A stretch of 64,000 bases of DNA from assembly GCA_963753685.1 (NCBI GenBank), contig CAVWDE010000020.1, positions 1 through 64,000 on the forward strand, in the 5' to 3' direction. Numbering within the stretch: position 1 is the first letter of the stretch; each line of letters starts with the position of its first letter. The position numbers were made by a program, and so were the translations under genes. The notes under the pieces are model-generated. The model ran no database searches. It saw only the letters and a list, made by a program, of their open reading frames with translations, and had not been told where the DNA came from. Source of the stretch: DATAOG01 sp963753685. Lineage in GTDB: Bacteria > Pseudomonadota > Alphaproteobacteria > Geminicoccales > Geminicoccaceae. Positions 39,739-50,113 of the stretch are shown here, piece after piece.

Positions 39739-40860
39739 ATGACACTGCTCGGCAACATCGGCATCTACGTGGTCCCATTCCTGGTCGTCCTGTCGATCGT
39801 GGTGTTCGTGCACGAGCTCGGCCACTATCTGATCGCGCGCCGCACCGGGGTCCGGGTCGACGTGTTCTCGATCGGCTTCGGGCCGGAGCTGTTCGGTTTC
39901 AACGACCGCGCCGGCACGCGCTGGAAGTTCAGCGCGCTGCCGCTCGGCGGCTACGTCAAGATGTACGGCGACGCCGATCCTTCCAGCTCGACCATCGATC
40001 TCAGCGCGCGCCCGGAGCCGGACAGCTTCCCGGCCAAGAGCGTTCTGCAGCGGATGGCAATCGTGGTCGCGGGCCCATGCGCCAACTTCATCTTCGCGAT
40101 CGTCGTGCTCGGCCTGTTGTTCGCGACCGTGGGCCGGCCCGTGACCCCGGCCGAGGTCGGCGAGATCCAGCCAGGCAGCGCCGCCGAGGCCGCTGGTCTG
40201 CAGCCCGGGGACCGGATCGTCGCGGTCGATGACAAGCCGATCGCGAGCTTCGAAGAGCTCCAGGTCGTGGTCCGGGGCAGCCCGGGCATGGCGCTCACCT
40301 TCACGGTCGAGCGCGCCGGCCAGAAGCTCGACCTGCCGGTCACGCCGCGCGAGACCGAGATCACCGACCGGTTTGGCCAGGTGCATCGGATCGGGCTGAT
40401 CGGGGTCAGCCGCTCGGGCGTCGAGTTCCAGCGCACCAACCCGCTGCTCGCCATGGTCGAAGGCGGCAGCGAGACCTTCCACTTGATCAGCGGCACGCTC
40501 TCGGCGCTCGGCGAGATGATCATCGGCAGCCGGACGACCGAGGAGCTCGGCGGCCCCTTGCGGATCGCGCAGATGTCAGGCGAGATCGCCAGGGACGGCG
40601 CGGTGCCGCTGATCTGGTTCACCGCGGTGTTGTCGATCAACCTCGGTTTGATCAACCTGTTCCCGATTCCGATGCTCGATGGCGGCCATCTGGTGCTATA
40701 TGCGATTGAGGGACTGCGCGGCCGGCCGCTTAACGAGCGCAGCCAGGAGGTGGCCTTCCGCTTCGGCCTCGTGCTGGTGCTGACGCTGATGGTGTTCGCG
40801 ACCTGGAACGACCTGGTTCAGCTCAATGTGATCGAATTCTTCAAGGGCCTGGTTTCCTAG
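39739..40860 (+). CDS. rseP: Site-2 zinc metalloprotease RseP
   Basis: Intramembrane protease that cleaves membrane-bound anti-sigma factors and signal-peptide remnants; 373 aa. Zinc motif HELGH at 25-29 in the first helix, a PDZ domain (about 125-205, with GSAAEAAGLQPGDRIVAVDDKPI), and the third zinc ligand in NLFPIPMLDGGHLVLYAIE. It precedes bamA by 39 bp, the standard dxr-rseP-bamA order that links envelope-stress proteolysis with outer-membrane assembly. Confidence 0.96.
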   Translation: MTLLGNIGIYVVPFLVVLSIVVFVHELGHYLIARRTGVRVDVFSIGFGPELFGFNDRAGTRWKFSALPLGGYVKMYGDADPSSSTIDLSARPEPDSFPAKSVLQRMAIVVAGPCANFIFAIVVLGLLFATVGRPVTPAEVGEIQPGSAAEAAGLQPGDRIVAVDDKPIASFEELQVVVRGSPGMALTFTVERAGQKLDLPVTPRETEITDRFGQVHRIGLIGVSRSGVEFQRTNPLLAMVEGGSETFHLISGTLSALGEMIIGSRTTEELGGPLRIAQMSGEIARDGAVPLIWFTAVLSINLGLINLFPIPMLDGGHLVLYAIEGLRGRPLNERSQEVAFRFGLVLVLTLMVFATWNDLVQLNVIEFFKGLVS

Positions 40861-40899
40861 GGAGAGGGCCATGCCCGCCAAGAAGCCGCGGGAGGAACG

Positions 40900-43302
40900 A
40901 TGGCGCCACGGCTGGCCGCGTGCGCGTTTATGGCGGTTGCCTGGCTGGTGCTCGGGGGACTGGCAGATGGCCTGAGCCCGGCGCGCGCGCAGCAGCCGGC
41001 GCCGACGCAGCCGGCGGCGCGAGCGCAGCCGTCGGCGCAGGCGCAACCATCGGCGCAGGCGCACCCACCGGCACCGGCGCCGGGGCCAGCCGAGGACTTC
41101 AGCGCGCCGGGCACGATCGCGGACATCCGGATCGAGGGCAACCAGCGCATCGAGGCGGCGACCATTCGCAGCTACATGGTGGTCGCGACCGGCGACCCGT
41201 TCGACCCTGCCAAGCTCGATCAGTCACTGAAGAACCTGTTCGCCACCGGCCTGTTCGACGACGTCAAGCTGCGCCGCGAAGGCGATCAGCTGGTCGTGAC
41301 CGTGGTCGAGAACCCGATCATCAATCGCATCGCGTTCGAGGGCAACCATCGCATCGACGACGATCAGTTGGCCAGCGAGGTGCAGCTGCGCCCGCGCGTG
41401 GTCTATACGCGCTCGCGCGTGCAGAATGCGGTCAGCCGGATCCTCGAGCTCTACCGCCGCAACGGCCGCTTCGCCGCGACCGTCGAGCCCAAGGTCATCG
41501 AGCTCGAGCAGAACCGCGTCGATCTGGTGTTCGAGATCAACGAAGGCCCGCTGACCAACGTCTCCCGGATCGTGTTCATCGGCAACCGGGCCTTCAGCAA
41601 CTCCACCCTGCGCGACGTCATCCAGACCAAGGAGGCGGCCTGGTATCGCTTCTTCTCCAGCGACGACACCTACGATCCGGACCGCCTGGCGTTCGATCAG
41701 GAGCTGCTGCGCCGGTACTATCTGGCGCGCGGCTATGCCGACTTCAACGTGCGCTCGGCGATCGCGGAGCTGACCCCGGACGGGCGCAACTTCGACATCA
41801 CGTTCACGGTCGAGGAGGGCGAGCGCTACAACTTCGGCAAGATCGACCTCGAATCCCGGATCCCCGACCTGCAGCCCCAGCAGCTGCGCAGCCTGATCGA
41901 GACCAAGACCGGCGACACCTACGACGCCGACCACATCGAGAGTTCGGTGGCCGCGCTGACCGAAGAGGTCGGCAAGCTCGGCTACGCCTTCGTCCAGATC
42001 GAGCCGCAGCCCGCCAAGCACGCCGCCGAGAAGGTCATCGACATCAACTACGTGATCAACGAGGGACCGCGGGTCTACATCGAGCGGATCGACATCGTGG
42101 GCAACGTGCGCACCCTCGACAAGGTCATCCGCCGCGAGTTCCGGGTCGACGAGGGTGACGCCTTCAACACCGCGCTGCTCCGCCGCTCGCGCCAGCGGAT
42201 CCAGGATCTCGGCTACTTCGAGAAGGTCGACATGACCACCAAGCCGGGCTCCAGCCCCGACAAGACCGTGGTCCAGGTCGAGGTCGCCGAGCGCTCGACC
42301 GGCGAGCTGTCGTTCGGCGCCGGCTACTCGACCTCGGAGGGGCCGCTCGGCGACGTCCGGCTGAGCGAGCGCAATCTGCTCGGGACCGGCCAGTCGGTGC
42401 TCGCCGACTTCACCATCTCGGGGCGCACCCAGCAGATCAATTTCAGCTATACCGACCCCTACTTCCTCGACCGGGACCTCTCGGCCGGCGTCGACATCTT
42501 CGATACCAAGACCAATTTTCAGAGCGAGGGCTCCTTCGACCAGAAGTCCCTGGGTGGCACGCTACGCGCCAGCTATCCCTTGACCGAGCACTGGCGCCAT
42601 GGCGTGAAATACACCCTTCGCCAGGACGAGATCAGCAACGTCGACAACAGCGCGTCCCAAGACATCAAGGACCAGGAGGGCTCAAGCATCACCAGTCTGG
42701 TCGGACAAAGCCTCACCTACGACGTCCGCGACACCAAGTTCCTGCCGTCGGACGGCTACCTGATCCGGCTCGACCAGGATTTCGCCGGCGTGGGCGGCGA
42801 CACACAATTCATCCGCCACGAGCTGAACGCCTCCTATTACTACCCGTTCACGCCGAACTGGGTGCTCAACCTGGCGGGCCGGGCAGGCTACATTTTTGGC
42901 TGGGGCGGCGAGGACGTGCACCTGTTCGACCGCTTTTTCCTGGGCGGGCAGACGCTGCGCGGCTTCAAGTTCGCGGGTGTCGGACCACGCGACACCTCGA
43001 CCGGTGATGCGCTCGGCGGCAATTTTCTGTATACCGCGACCGCGGAGCAACGCTTTCCCCTGGGTCTGCCCGAAGAGCTCAGGATGTTTGGCCGGGTGTT
43101 CGTCGAAGGGGGCTCGCTGTTCGATGTCGACGCCCACGGATCGAATGTCGAGGACAGCCCCTCGCTGCGGGCCTCGGCGGGCGTCGGTCTGTCCTGGCTG
43201 TCGCCGCTGGGCCCGATCGCAGTTGACTTGTCGCAAGCCTTTCTTAAGAACCCCGAGGACGAGACCGAGATCTTCCGGATCAGCTTCGGCACCCGCTTCT
43301 AA
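40900..43302 (+). CDS. bamA: Outer-membrane assembly factor BamA
   Basis: Central subunit that folds beta-barrel proteins into the outer membrane; 800 aa. A signal peptide (about 1-30, ending near SPARAQQ) is followed by a low-complexity Gln/Pro/Ala linker (about 31-66). Five POTRA domains follow (about 67-445, each with patterns such as IRIEGNQRIEAATIRSYM and IVFIGNRAFSNSTL), then the C-terminal barrel with the substrate-exit motif FLGGQTLRGFKF. It ends in aromatic Phe (ISFGTRF), as required for barrel insertion. The linker is unusual and comes from an 18-bp tandem repeat. Confidence 0.96.
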   Translation: MAPRLAACAFMAVAWLVLGGLADGLSPARAQQPAPTQPAARAQPSAQAQPSAQAHPPAPAPGPAEDFSAPGTIADIRIEGNQRIEAATIRSYMVVATGDPFDPAKLDQSLKNLFATGLFDDVKLRREGDQLVVTVVENPIINRIAFEGNHRIDDDQLASEVQLRPRVVYTRSRVQNAVSRILELYRRNGRFAATVEPKVIELEQNRVDLVFEINEGPLTNVSRIVFIGNRAFSNSTLRDVIQTKEAAWYRFFSSDDTYDPDRLAFDQELLRRYYLARGYADFNVRSAIAELTPDGRNFDITFTVEEGERYNFGKIDLESRIPDLQPQQLRSLIETKTGDTYDADHIESSVAALTEEVGKLGYAFVQIEPQPAKHAAEKVIDINYVINEGPRVYIERIDIVGNVRTLDKVIRREFRVDEGDAFNTALLRRSRQRIQDLGYFEKVDMTTKPGSSPDKTVVQVEVAERSTGELSFGAGYSTSEGPLGDVRLSERNLLGTGQSVLADFTISGRTQQINFSYTDPYFLDRDLSAGVDIFDTKTNFQSEGSFDQKSLGGTLRASYPLTEHWRHGVKYTLRQDEISNVDNSASQDIKDQEGSSITSLVGQSLTYDVRDTKFLPSDGYLIRLDQDFAGVGGDTQFIRHELNASYYYPFTPNWVLNLAGRAGYIFGWGGEDVHLFDRFFLGGQTLRGFKFAGVGPRDTSTGDALGGNFLYTATAEQRFPLGLPEELRMFGRVFVEGGSLFDVDAHGSNVEDSPSLRASAGVGLSWLSPLGPIAVDLSQAFLKNPEDETEIFRISFGTRF
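41023..41076 (+). repeat. 18-bp tandem repeat in the BamA linker
   Basis: Units 41023-41040 and 41041-41058 differ at two bases (GCGCAGCCGTCGGCGCAG in the first); a third, degenerate unit is 41059-41076. Each encodes the hexapeptide AQPSAQ or a variant. The repeat keeps the frame, so copy number can vary without breaking bamA. Confidence 0.8.
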
Positions 43303-43316
43303 GGGAATAGCAAGCC

Positions 43317-43895
43317 GTGACGCCTGATCGAGATTGCTTTCGGAGCCTGGTTGCGGGCGCATTGCTGATGGCCGTCCTGGCCTCGCCGTGCTCGATCGGC
43401 GCGGCCTTGGCCGAGCCGCTGCCGACCGCGGTCGCGGCCGTGATCGACTATCAGCGGATCCTGCGCGATGCCGCCGCGGCGCGCAGCATCCGCGACCAGA
43501 TCGAGGCCCGGCGCAAGACCTATCAGGAGGAGATCAGCAAGCAGGAGCAGCAGCTGCACGAGGAGGACAAAGCCTTCGCCAAGCAGCGCTCGCTGCTGAC
43601 GCCCGAGGCGTTCGCCGAGAAGCGGCGCGAGTTCGAGCAGCGGGTCGCCGACGTCCAGAAACTGGTGCAGGAGCGTCGGCGCACGTTGGACAACGTCTCC
43701 GTAGCCGCCTTGAACGAGGTCAAGAAGGCGCTGATCGAGGTGGTCACGAGCATCGCCGACGAGCGCGGCTTCAACCTCGTCCTGCCGACCTCGGATGTGC
43801 TGTTCTTCGCGCGCAAGATCGATCTGACCGATGAGGTGCTGGCCAAGCTGGACGCCCGCCTGCCCAACGTGCGGGTGCCCCAGGCCGTCGACTAG
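43317..43895 (+). CDS. skp: Periplasmic chaperone Skp/OmpH family
   Basis: Trimeric periplasmic holdase for unfolded outer-membrane proteins; 192 aa. A signal peptide (about 1-32, cleavage after SIGAALA) is followed by VAAVIDYQRILRDAAAARSIRDQIE. Next come long charged helices (YQEEISKQEQQLHEEDKAF), the coiled-coil arms typical of Skp, and the C-terminal DVLFFARKIDLTDEVLAKLD. The start is GTG 43317, 14 bp after bamA. Sequence in this family is variable; the bamA-skp-lpxD order settles the call. Confidence 0.88.
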   Translation: MTPDRDCFRSLVAGALLMAVLASPCSIGAALAEPLPTAVAAVIDYQRILRDAAAARSIRDQIEARRKTYQEEISKQEQQLHEEDKAFAKQRSLLTPEAFAEKRREFEQRVADVQKLVQERRRTLDNVSVAALNEVKKALIEVVTSIADERGFNLVLPTSDVLFFARKIDLTDEVLAKLDARLPNVRVPQAVD

Positions 43896-43899
43896 CGCG

Positions 43900-44949
43900 A
43901 TGGCCGATGCGCGCTTCTTCCGGGCCGCGGGGCGGTTCAGTCTCGGGGCGCTGGCGACCCTGGCCGAAGCGCGGCTGATCGGCGGCGATCCGGGCGCCCC
44001 GATCACCGGCGTCGGTCCGCTCGAGCGCGCCGCGCGCGATCAGATCACGTTTCTCGACAATACGCGATACCTCGATCAGGCCCGGACCACTCGGGCGGCC
44101 GCCTGCCTGATTCGTCCCGAGCACGCCGACCGCCTGCCGGCGGATGTGGCGCGGCTGCTCACGCCCGAGCCCTATCATGCCTATGCCCGGGTCGCGGCCG
44201 CCCTGCATCCGGACGCGGCGGCGCCCGGTCCCGAGCATCCGCCGGCCGCGGGCGCGGCGGCGGGAGCCTCGATCGACCGGGCGGCGCGGCTCGATCCCAG
44301 CTGCCAGGTGGCGGCGGGCGCGGTCATCGAGGCCGGCGCCGAGCTCGGTGCGCGCTGCCGGATCGGCGCCAATGCGGTGATCGGCGAGGGCGTCCGGCTG
44401 GGTGCGGACTGCGTGGTTGGCGCCGGCGCGACCCTCAGCCATTGCCTGATCGGCGATCGGGCGGTGATCCACCCCGGCGTGCGGATCGGCCAGGACGGCT
44501 TCGGCTTCGCGCTCGGCGAGCGCGGCCATCTCAAGGTGCCGCAGCTCGGCCGGGTGCTGATCGGCGACGACGTCGAGATCGGGGCCAACAGCACGATCGA
44601 CCGCGGCAGCGGCCCCGACACGGTGATCGGGCGCGGCTGCAAGATCGACAATCTGGTGATGATCGCCCATAACGTCAGGCTCGGCGACGGTTGCGTCGTG
44701 GTTGCCCAGAGCGGCATCTCGGGCAGCACGACGATCGGCGCCGGCAGTGTGCTTGCGGCTCAGGTCGGTATCACCGGCCACCTCACCATCGGCCCGCGGG
44801 TGCAGCTGGCCGCCCGCAGTGCGGTGATCCGCGATCTGCCCGGAGGCGACACCTATGGCGGCGCGCCGGCCATCCCGATTCGCCAATGGCGGCGGCAGAT
44901 GGCGGCGATCAGTCGCCTGGGCAGACGAAAGGCGGCGAAGGATGAATGA
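43900..44949 (+). CDS. lpxD: UDP-3-O-acylglucosamine N-acyltransferase
   Basis: Third step of lipid A synthesis; adds the second acyl chain. 349 aa: an N-terminal uridine-binding domain (about 1-105), then left-handed beta-helix hexapeptide repeats (for example IGANAVIGEGVRLGADCVVGAGA), the DGFGFA segment and catalytic His in NLVMIAHNVRLGDG, and a C-terminal helix. ATG 43900 is 4 bp after the skp stop. It ends inside the start of fabZ (8-bp overlap). Confidence 0.96.
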   Translation: MADARFFRAAGRFSLGALATLAEARLIGGDPGAPITGVGPLERAARDQITFLDNTRYLDQARTTRAAACLIRPEHADRLPADVARLLTPEPYHAYARVAAALHPDAAAPGPEHPPAAGAAAGASIDRAARLDPSCQVAAGAVIEAGAELGARCRIGANAVIGEGVRLGADCVVGAGATLSHCLIGDRAVIHPGVRIGQDGFGFALGERGHLKVPQLGRVLIGDDVEIGANSTIDRGSGPDTVIGRGCKIDNLVMIAHNVRLGDGCVVVAQSGISGSTTIGAGSVLAAQVGITGHLTIGPRVQLAARSAVIRDLPGGDTYGGAPAIPIRQWRRQMAAISRLGRRKAAKDE

Positions 44950-45412
44950 CGAGATCCAGGCCGGGGCCCGCCTGGGCGATCTGGACATCGACGCGATCCA
45001 ACGGATGATTCCGCACCGCTATCCGTTCTTGATGATTGATCGGGTGGTCGAGGTCGAGGCCGAGACCAGCGCGGTGGGGATCAAGAATGTCACGGTCAAC
45101 GAGCCGTATTTCGAGGGCCACTTCCCCGGCCGGCCGATCATGCCGGGGGTGTTGATCATCGAGGCCATGGCGCAGACCGCGGCCGCCCTGGTGGTCGCCA
45201 GCATCGGGCCGGCGGCGGCGGGTAAGCCCGTGTATTTCATGACCATCGATCAGGCCCGCTTCCGGCGTCCGGTGGTGCCGGGCGATCAGCTGCGCATCAA
45301 GGTGGTCAAGCAACAGAAGAAGTTCGGGGTGTGGAAATTCGTCGGTCAGGCCACGGTGCAGGACCAGCTGGTCGCGGAAGCGATCATCAGCGCCAAGATC
45401 ATGGACGTTTGA
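44942..45412 (+). CDS. fabZ: 3-hydroxyacyl-ACP dehydratase FabZ
   Basis: Dehydrates hydroxyacyl-ACP in fatty-acid elongation and competes with LpxA/LpxD for the same substrate pool; 156 aa, hot-dog fold. Signatures: IPHRYPFLMIDRV, catalytic His in YFEGHFPGRPIMPGVL and catalytic Glu in IIEAMAQTAA. It begins inside the lpxD end and its stop overlaps the lpxA ATG by one base, so the three are coupled. Confidence 0.97.
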   Translation: MNDEIQAGARLGDLDIDAIQRMIPHRYPFLMIDRVVEVEAETSAVGIKNVTVNEPYFEGHFPGRPIMPGVLIIEAMAQTAAALVVASIGPAAAGKPVYFMTIDQARFRRPVVPGDQLRIKVVKQQKKFGVWKFVGQATVQDQLVAEAIISAKIMDV

Positions 45413-46212
45413 TGGTCGAGCTTCATCCCACCGCGATCGTCGATCCGCGCGCCGAGCTGTCCGAGGACGTCTTCATCGGGCCCTATTGCGTGATCGGGGC
45501 CGGCGTCCGGCTGGGCGCGGGCGTTCGGCTTGAGTCCCATGTCGTGATCACCGGCCGGACCGGCCTGGGCGAGGGCTGTCGCGTGTTCCCCTTCGCCTGC
45601 CTCGGCCATCGGCCCCAGGATCTGAAGTACCGGGGCGAAGACACCGAGCTCTTGATCGGCCGCAACAACCAGATCCGCGAGCACGTCACCATGCATCCGG
45701 GCACCGCCGGCGGCGGCGGCATCACCCGGGTCGGCGACGACGGCCTGTACATGGCGGCGATCCATGTCGCTCACGACTGCCAGGTGGGCGACGGCGTGAT
45801 CATGGCCAACAATGCGACCCTCGGCGGTCACGTCGAGGTCCAGGATCACGCCTATCTGGGCGGCCTGTGCGCCGTCCATCAGTTCGTCCGGGTCGGTCGT
45901 CAGTCGATGGTCGGCGGCCTCGCCGGCGTCGAGCAGGACGTCATTCCCTACGGCATAGTGCTCGGCAATCGGGCCTATCTGAACGGCCTGAACATCGTCG
46001 GCATGAAGCGGCGCGGGGTGTCGCGCGAGGTAATCCAGGACCTGCGCACGGCCTATCGTCTGCTGTTCGCGCCGGAAGGCGCGTTCGCCGAGCGCCTGGC
46101 CGAGGTTGCCAGCCAGTTCGCGGATCATGGGCGGGTCATGGAGATCGTCGATTTCATCCGCAGTGCCGACAGCCGCGCGATCTGCATGCCGCGCCAGAAT
46201 CGGATCGGCTGA
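45412..46212 (+). CDS. lpxA: UDP-N-acetylglucosamine acyltransferase
   Basis: First step of lipid A synthesis; 266 aa. Beta-helix hexapeptide repeats run from HPTAIVDPRAELSEDVFIGPY, with the catalytic His in AAIHVAHDCQVGDGVIMANN and acyl-chain ruler residues after it. The C-terminal helical domain is NGLNIVGMKRRGVSREVI. The start overlaps the fabZ stop; lpxI follows 2 bp later. Confidence 0.97.
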   Translation: MVELHPTAIVDPRAELSEDVFIGPYCVIGAGVRLGAGVRLESHVVITGRTGLGEGCRVFPFACLGHRPQDLKYRGEDTELLIGRNNQIREHVTMHPGTAGGGGITRVGDDGLYMAAIHVAHDCQVGDGVIMANNATLGGHVEVQDHAYLGGLCAVHQFVRVGRQSMVGGLAGVEQDVIPYGIVLGNRAYLNGLNIVGMKRRGVSREVIQDLRTAYRLLFAPEGAFAERLAEVASQFADHGRVMEIVDFIRSADSRAICMPRQNRIG

Positions 46213-46214
46213 CC

Positions 46215-47051
46215 ATGGCCGGCAAACTCGCCGTCCTGGCGGGTGGCGGGCCGCTGCCCGAACAGGTGGTGGGCGCGGCGCGGGCCGCCGGGCGCGAGGT
46301 CTTCGTGCTGGCCTTCGAGGGCGAGACCGACCCCGCGGTGGTCGAAGGCGTGCCGCACCAATGGGTGGCGCTCGGCGCGGTCGGGCGGACCCTCAAGGCG
46401 TTGCACGCGGCCGCGGCCGAGGACGTGGTGATGATCGGTCCGGTGCGCCGGCCCTCGCTCGCCACCATGAAGCTCGACTGGCGCGGCCTCCAGGTCCTGA
46501 CCAGGCTCGGGCTTGGGCTCGGGCAGGGAGCCGGCTTTGGCGACGACCGCCTGTTCAAGGCGATCGTCGGCGAGCTCGAGGCCGAGGGCTTCCGCGTGGT
46601 CGGCGCCGACGAGGTGATCGATGAACTATTGGCGCCGGCTGCGCTGTTGACCAGGGCAGAGCCGGACGAGGTCGCGGCCCGCGACATCGCGCAGGGCGTC
46701 GAGGTCGCGACGCGCCTGGGCGAGCTCGACGTCGGCCAGGCGGTGGTCGTGCAGCAGGGGCTGGTGTTGGGGGTCGAGGCGGTCGAGGGCACCGATCAGC
46801 TGCTGGCGCGGTGCGCGGGCCTGCGCCGTGACGGCCCGGGTGGCGTGCTGGTCAAGCTCAAGAAGCCGAAGCAGGAACGGCGCGCCGATCTGCCGACGAT
46901 CGGTCCGGGCACGGTGCGGGCGGCCGCCGCGGCGGGGCTCGCCGGGATTGCCGTGCAGGCCGGTCACTGTCTGATCATCGACCGGCCGCGCGTGGTGGAA
47001 GCCGCCGATCGCGCCGGCCTGTTCGTGATCGGCGTCAGCGGCCGCGGGTGA
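46215..47051 (+). CDS. lpxI: UDP-2,3-diacylglucosamine pyrophosphatase LpxI
   Basis: Hydrolyses UDP-2,3-diacylglucosamine to lipid X, replacing LpxH in Alphaproteobacteria; 278 aa, formerly DUF1009. Recognisable blocks are LAVLAGGGPLPEQVVGAARAAGREVFVLAFEG, VVMIGPVRRPSL, and the conserved C-terminal DGPGGVLVKLKKPKQERRADLPTIGPGTV with QAGHCLIID. ATG 46215 follows lpxA by 2 bp. Position between lpxA and lpxB confirms the role. Confidence 0.95.
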   Translation: MAGKLAVLAGGGPLPEQVVGAARAAGREVFVLAFEGETDPAVVEGVPHQWVALGAVGRTLKALHAAAAEDVVMIGPVRRPSLATMKLDWRGLQVLTRLGLGLGQGAGFGDDRLFKAIVGELEAEGFRVVGADEVIDELLAPAALLTRAEPDEVAARDIAQGVEVATRLGELDVGQAVVVQQGLVLGVEAVEGTDQLLARCAGLRRDGPGGVLVKLKKPKQERRADLPTIGPGTVRAAAAAGLAGIAVQAGHCLIIDRPRVVEAADRAGLFVIGVSGRG

Positions 47052-47070
47052 GCGGGGCGGGGAGAGCCGG

Positions 47071-48246
47071 ATGCAGCGGGCGGAGGTCTTCGTGCTCGCC
47101 GGCGAGCCGTCCGGCGACATGCTGGGCGGCCGGCTGATCCAGGCGCTCAAGGAGCAGGCGGGCGACCGCCTGGAGTTCTTCGGGGTCGGCGGGCCGCGCA
47201 TGGCCGAGCGCGGCCTGGTCAGCCTGTTCCCGATGGACGAATTGTCGCTGATCGGCTTCACCGAGGTGCTGCCGCACCTGCCGCACCTGGCGTGCCGGCT
47301 GCGGGCGACCGTGGGCGAGATCCGCCGCCGGCGGCCGGCGCTGGCGCTGACCATCGATTCGCCCGGCTTTGCGCTCCGCCTGCAGCGGCGGCTCGCGGGC
47401 CTGCCGCTGCTCCGCCTGCACTATGTGGCACCCCAGGTCTGGGCCTGGCGCCAGGAGCGCGCCGCCCGGCTCGCGGGCGACGTCGACCACCTGTTGGCGC
47501 TGCTGCCGTTCGAGCCGCCGTTCTTCGAGCGCTACGGTCTCGCCTGCAGCTTCGTCGGCCATCCGATCACCGAAGAGGCCGGGCGGCGCGGCGACGGCGA
47601 GCGCTTCCGCCGGCGCTACGAGGTGCCTCCCGATGCGCCCCTGCTCTGCATCCTGCCGGGCAGCCGGCGCGGCGAGGTCGCCCAGCATCTGCCGCTGCTC
47701 GGCCAAGCCGTGGCGCTGCTCTGGCGGCGCTTCCCGCGGATTCGCCTGGTGCTGCCGACGCTGCGGGCGCTGGTGCCCCAGGTCAAGCAGCTGGTCGCCA
47801 AGTGGCAGCTGCCGGTGATCGTGCTCGAGGACCGGGTCGAGCGCTTCGATGCCTACGCCGCCAGCTGGCTCGCGATCGCCGCCTCGGGCACGGTTTCGCT
47901 GGAGACCGCCTTGGCCGGCCTGCCGATGGTCACCATTTACCGGACGGGGCCTCTGACCGCCTGGCTGGCCCGGCGCCTGATCAAGGTGCCGCACGTCAAC
48001 CTGGTCAATCTGATTCTCGGCCGGCCGGCGGTGCCGGAGCTGCTGCAGGAGGATTGCCACCCCGAGCGCATCGCGGCCGCGGCGCAGCGCCTGCTCGAGG
48101 ACGAGGAGTTGCGCGCGAACCAGCGCTCAGCACTCGCCGAGGCGGTGGCGAGGCTCGGCGCGGCCGATGGTCGCCCCCCGAGCCAGCGGGCCGCGGCGCG
48201 GGTTCTGGAAATCTTGGCGGACGCACAACCGAGGAGGACCGCATGA
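47071..48246 (+). CDS. lpxB: Lipid-A-disaccharide synthase
   Basis: Glycosyltransferase (GT-B fold) that joins lipid X and UDP-2,3-diacylglucosamine; 391 aa. N-terminal VFVLAGEPSGDMLGGRLI, GVGGPRMAERGL, YVAPQVWAWRQERAARLA, SFVGHPITEE, ILPGSRRGEV and SGTVSLETALAGLPMVTIYR are typical. It overlaps the next gene by four bases (ATGA), so glyoxalase is appended to the lpx operon. Confidence 0.96.
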   Translation: MQRAEVFVLAGEPSGDMLGGRLIQALKEQAGDRLEFFGVGGPRMAERGLVSLFPMDELSLIGFTEVLPHLPHLACRLRATVGEIRRRRPALALTIDSPGFALRLQRRLAGLPLLRLHYVAPQVWAWRQERAARLAGDVDHLLALLPFEPPFFERYGLACSFVGHPITEEAGRRGDGERFRRRYEVPPDAPLLCILPGSRRGEVAQHLPLLGQAVALLWRRFPRIRLVLPTLRALVPQVKQLVAKWQLPVIVLEDRVERFDAYAASWLAIAASGTVSLETALAGLPMVTIYRTGPLTAWLARRLIKVPHVNLVNLILGRPAVPELLQEDCHPERIAAAAQRLLEDEELRANQRSALAEAVARLGAADGRPPSQRAAARVLEILADAQPRRTA

Positions 48247-48647
48247 CCAGCGACACCAACAAATTCCGCCTGCTGCACACCATGCTGCGGGTTAAGGATC
48301 TGGACGCGGCGATCGATTTCTACACCAACAAGCTCGGCATGAAGCTGTTGCGCAAGAACGATTTCCCGAGTGGCGAGTTCACGCTTGCCTTCGTTGGCTA
48401 TGGCCCGGAGGAGAACGAGGCGGTGATCGAGCTGACGCACAACTGGGGCCAGCACGACTACGAGCTTGGCACCGCCTACGGCCACATCGCGATCGCGGTC
48501 CCCGACATCTACAAGACCTGCGACGAGCTCGCGGCCCAGGGCGTCAAGATCCCGCGGCCCGCGGGCCCGATGAAGCACGGCGGCCGCCCGATCGCCTTCA
48601 TCGAGGACCCCGACGGCTACAAGATCGAGCTGGTCGAGCGCGGCTGA
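48243..48647 (+). CDS. gloA: Lactoylglutathione lyase (glyoxalase I)
   Basis: Converts the methylglyoxal-glutathione adduct to lactoylglutathione; 134 aa, the short nickel-type length. Metal ligands of the VOC fold are in LLHTMLRVKDLDAAIDFYTNKLGMKLLR, EAVIELTHNWG, AYGHIAIAVPD and IAFIEDPDGYKIELVER. It starts inside the lpxB stop. It converges with gltA. Confidence 0.95.
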   Translation: MTSDTNKFRLLHTMLRVKDLDAAIDFYTNKLGMKLLRKNDFPSGEFTLAFVGYGPEENEAVIELTHNWGQHDYELGTAYGHIAIAVPDIYKTCDELAAQGVKIPRPAGPMKHGGRPIAFIEDPDGYKIELVERG

Positions 48648-48674
48648 CCGAGGCGGGCCGCCCGGCGCGAGCGA

Positions 48675-48697
48675 GGGCCATCCCAGCCGGGTGGCCC
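48675..48697. terminator. Hairpin between convergent gloA and gltA
   Basis: GGGCCA (48675-48680) and CCC pair with GGG and TGGCCC (48692-48697) around AGCC, with one unpaired T. It sits in the 58-bp gap between two converging genes and could stop transcription from either side. No T-run. Confidence 0.4.
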
Positions 48698-48705
48698 CTT
48701 CCAGC

Positions 48706-50010
<1,305 letters not shown>

Positions 50011-50113
50011 GGCCTACCCCCCATTCGTGCTTCCCGACCGCCCGGCGGACCCGTGGTGATCGAACGAGGTTGAGAAACCTCTCTGGTGACTGTAATTGGC
50101 GGGCCGCCGGCAA

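Noticed and set aside
38434..40482. 682-aa minus-strand frame opposite dxr and rseP
   Set aside because: Shadow of two well-supported plus-strand genes; spans their junction and shows no conserved domain.
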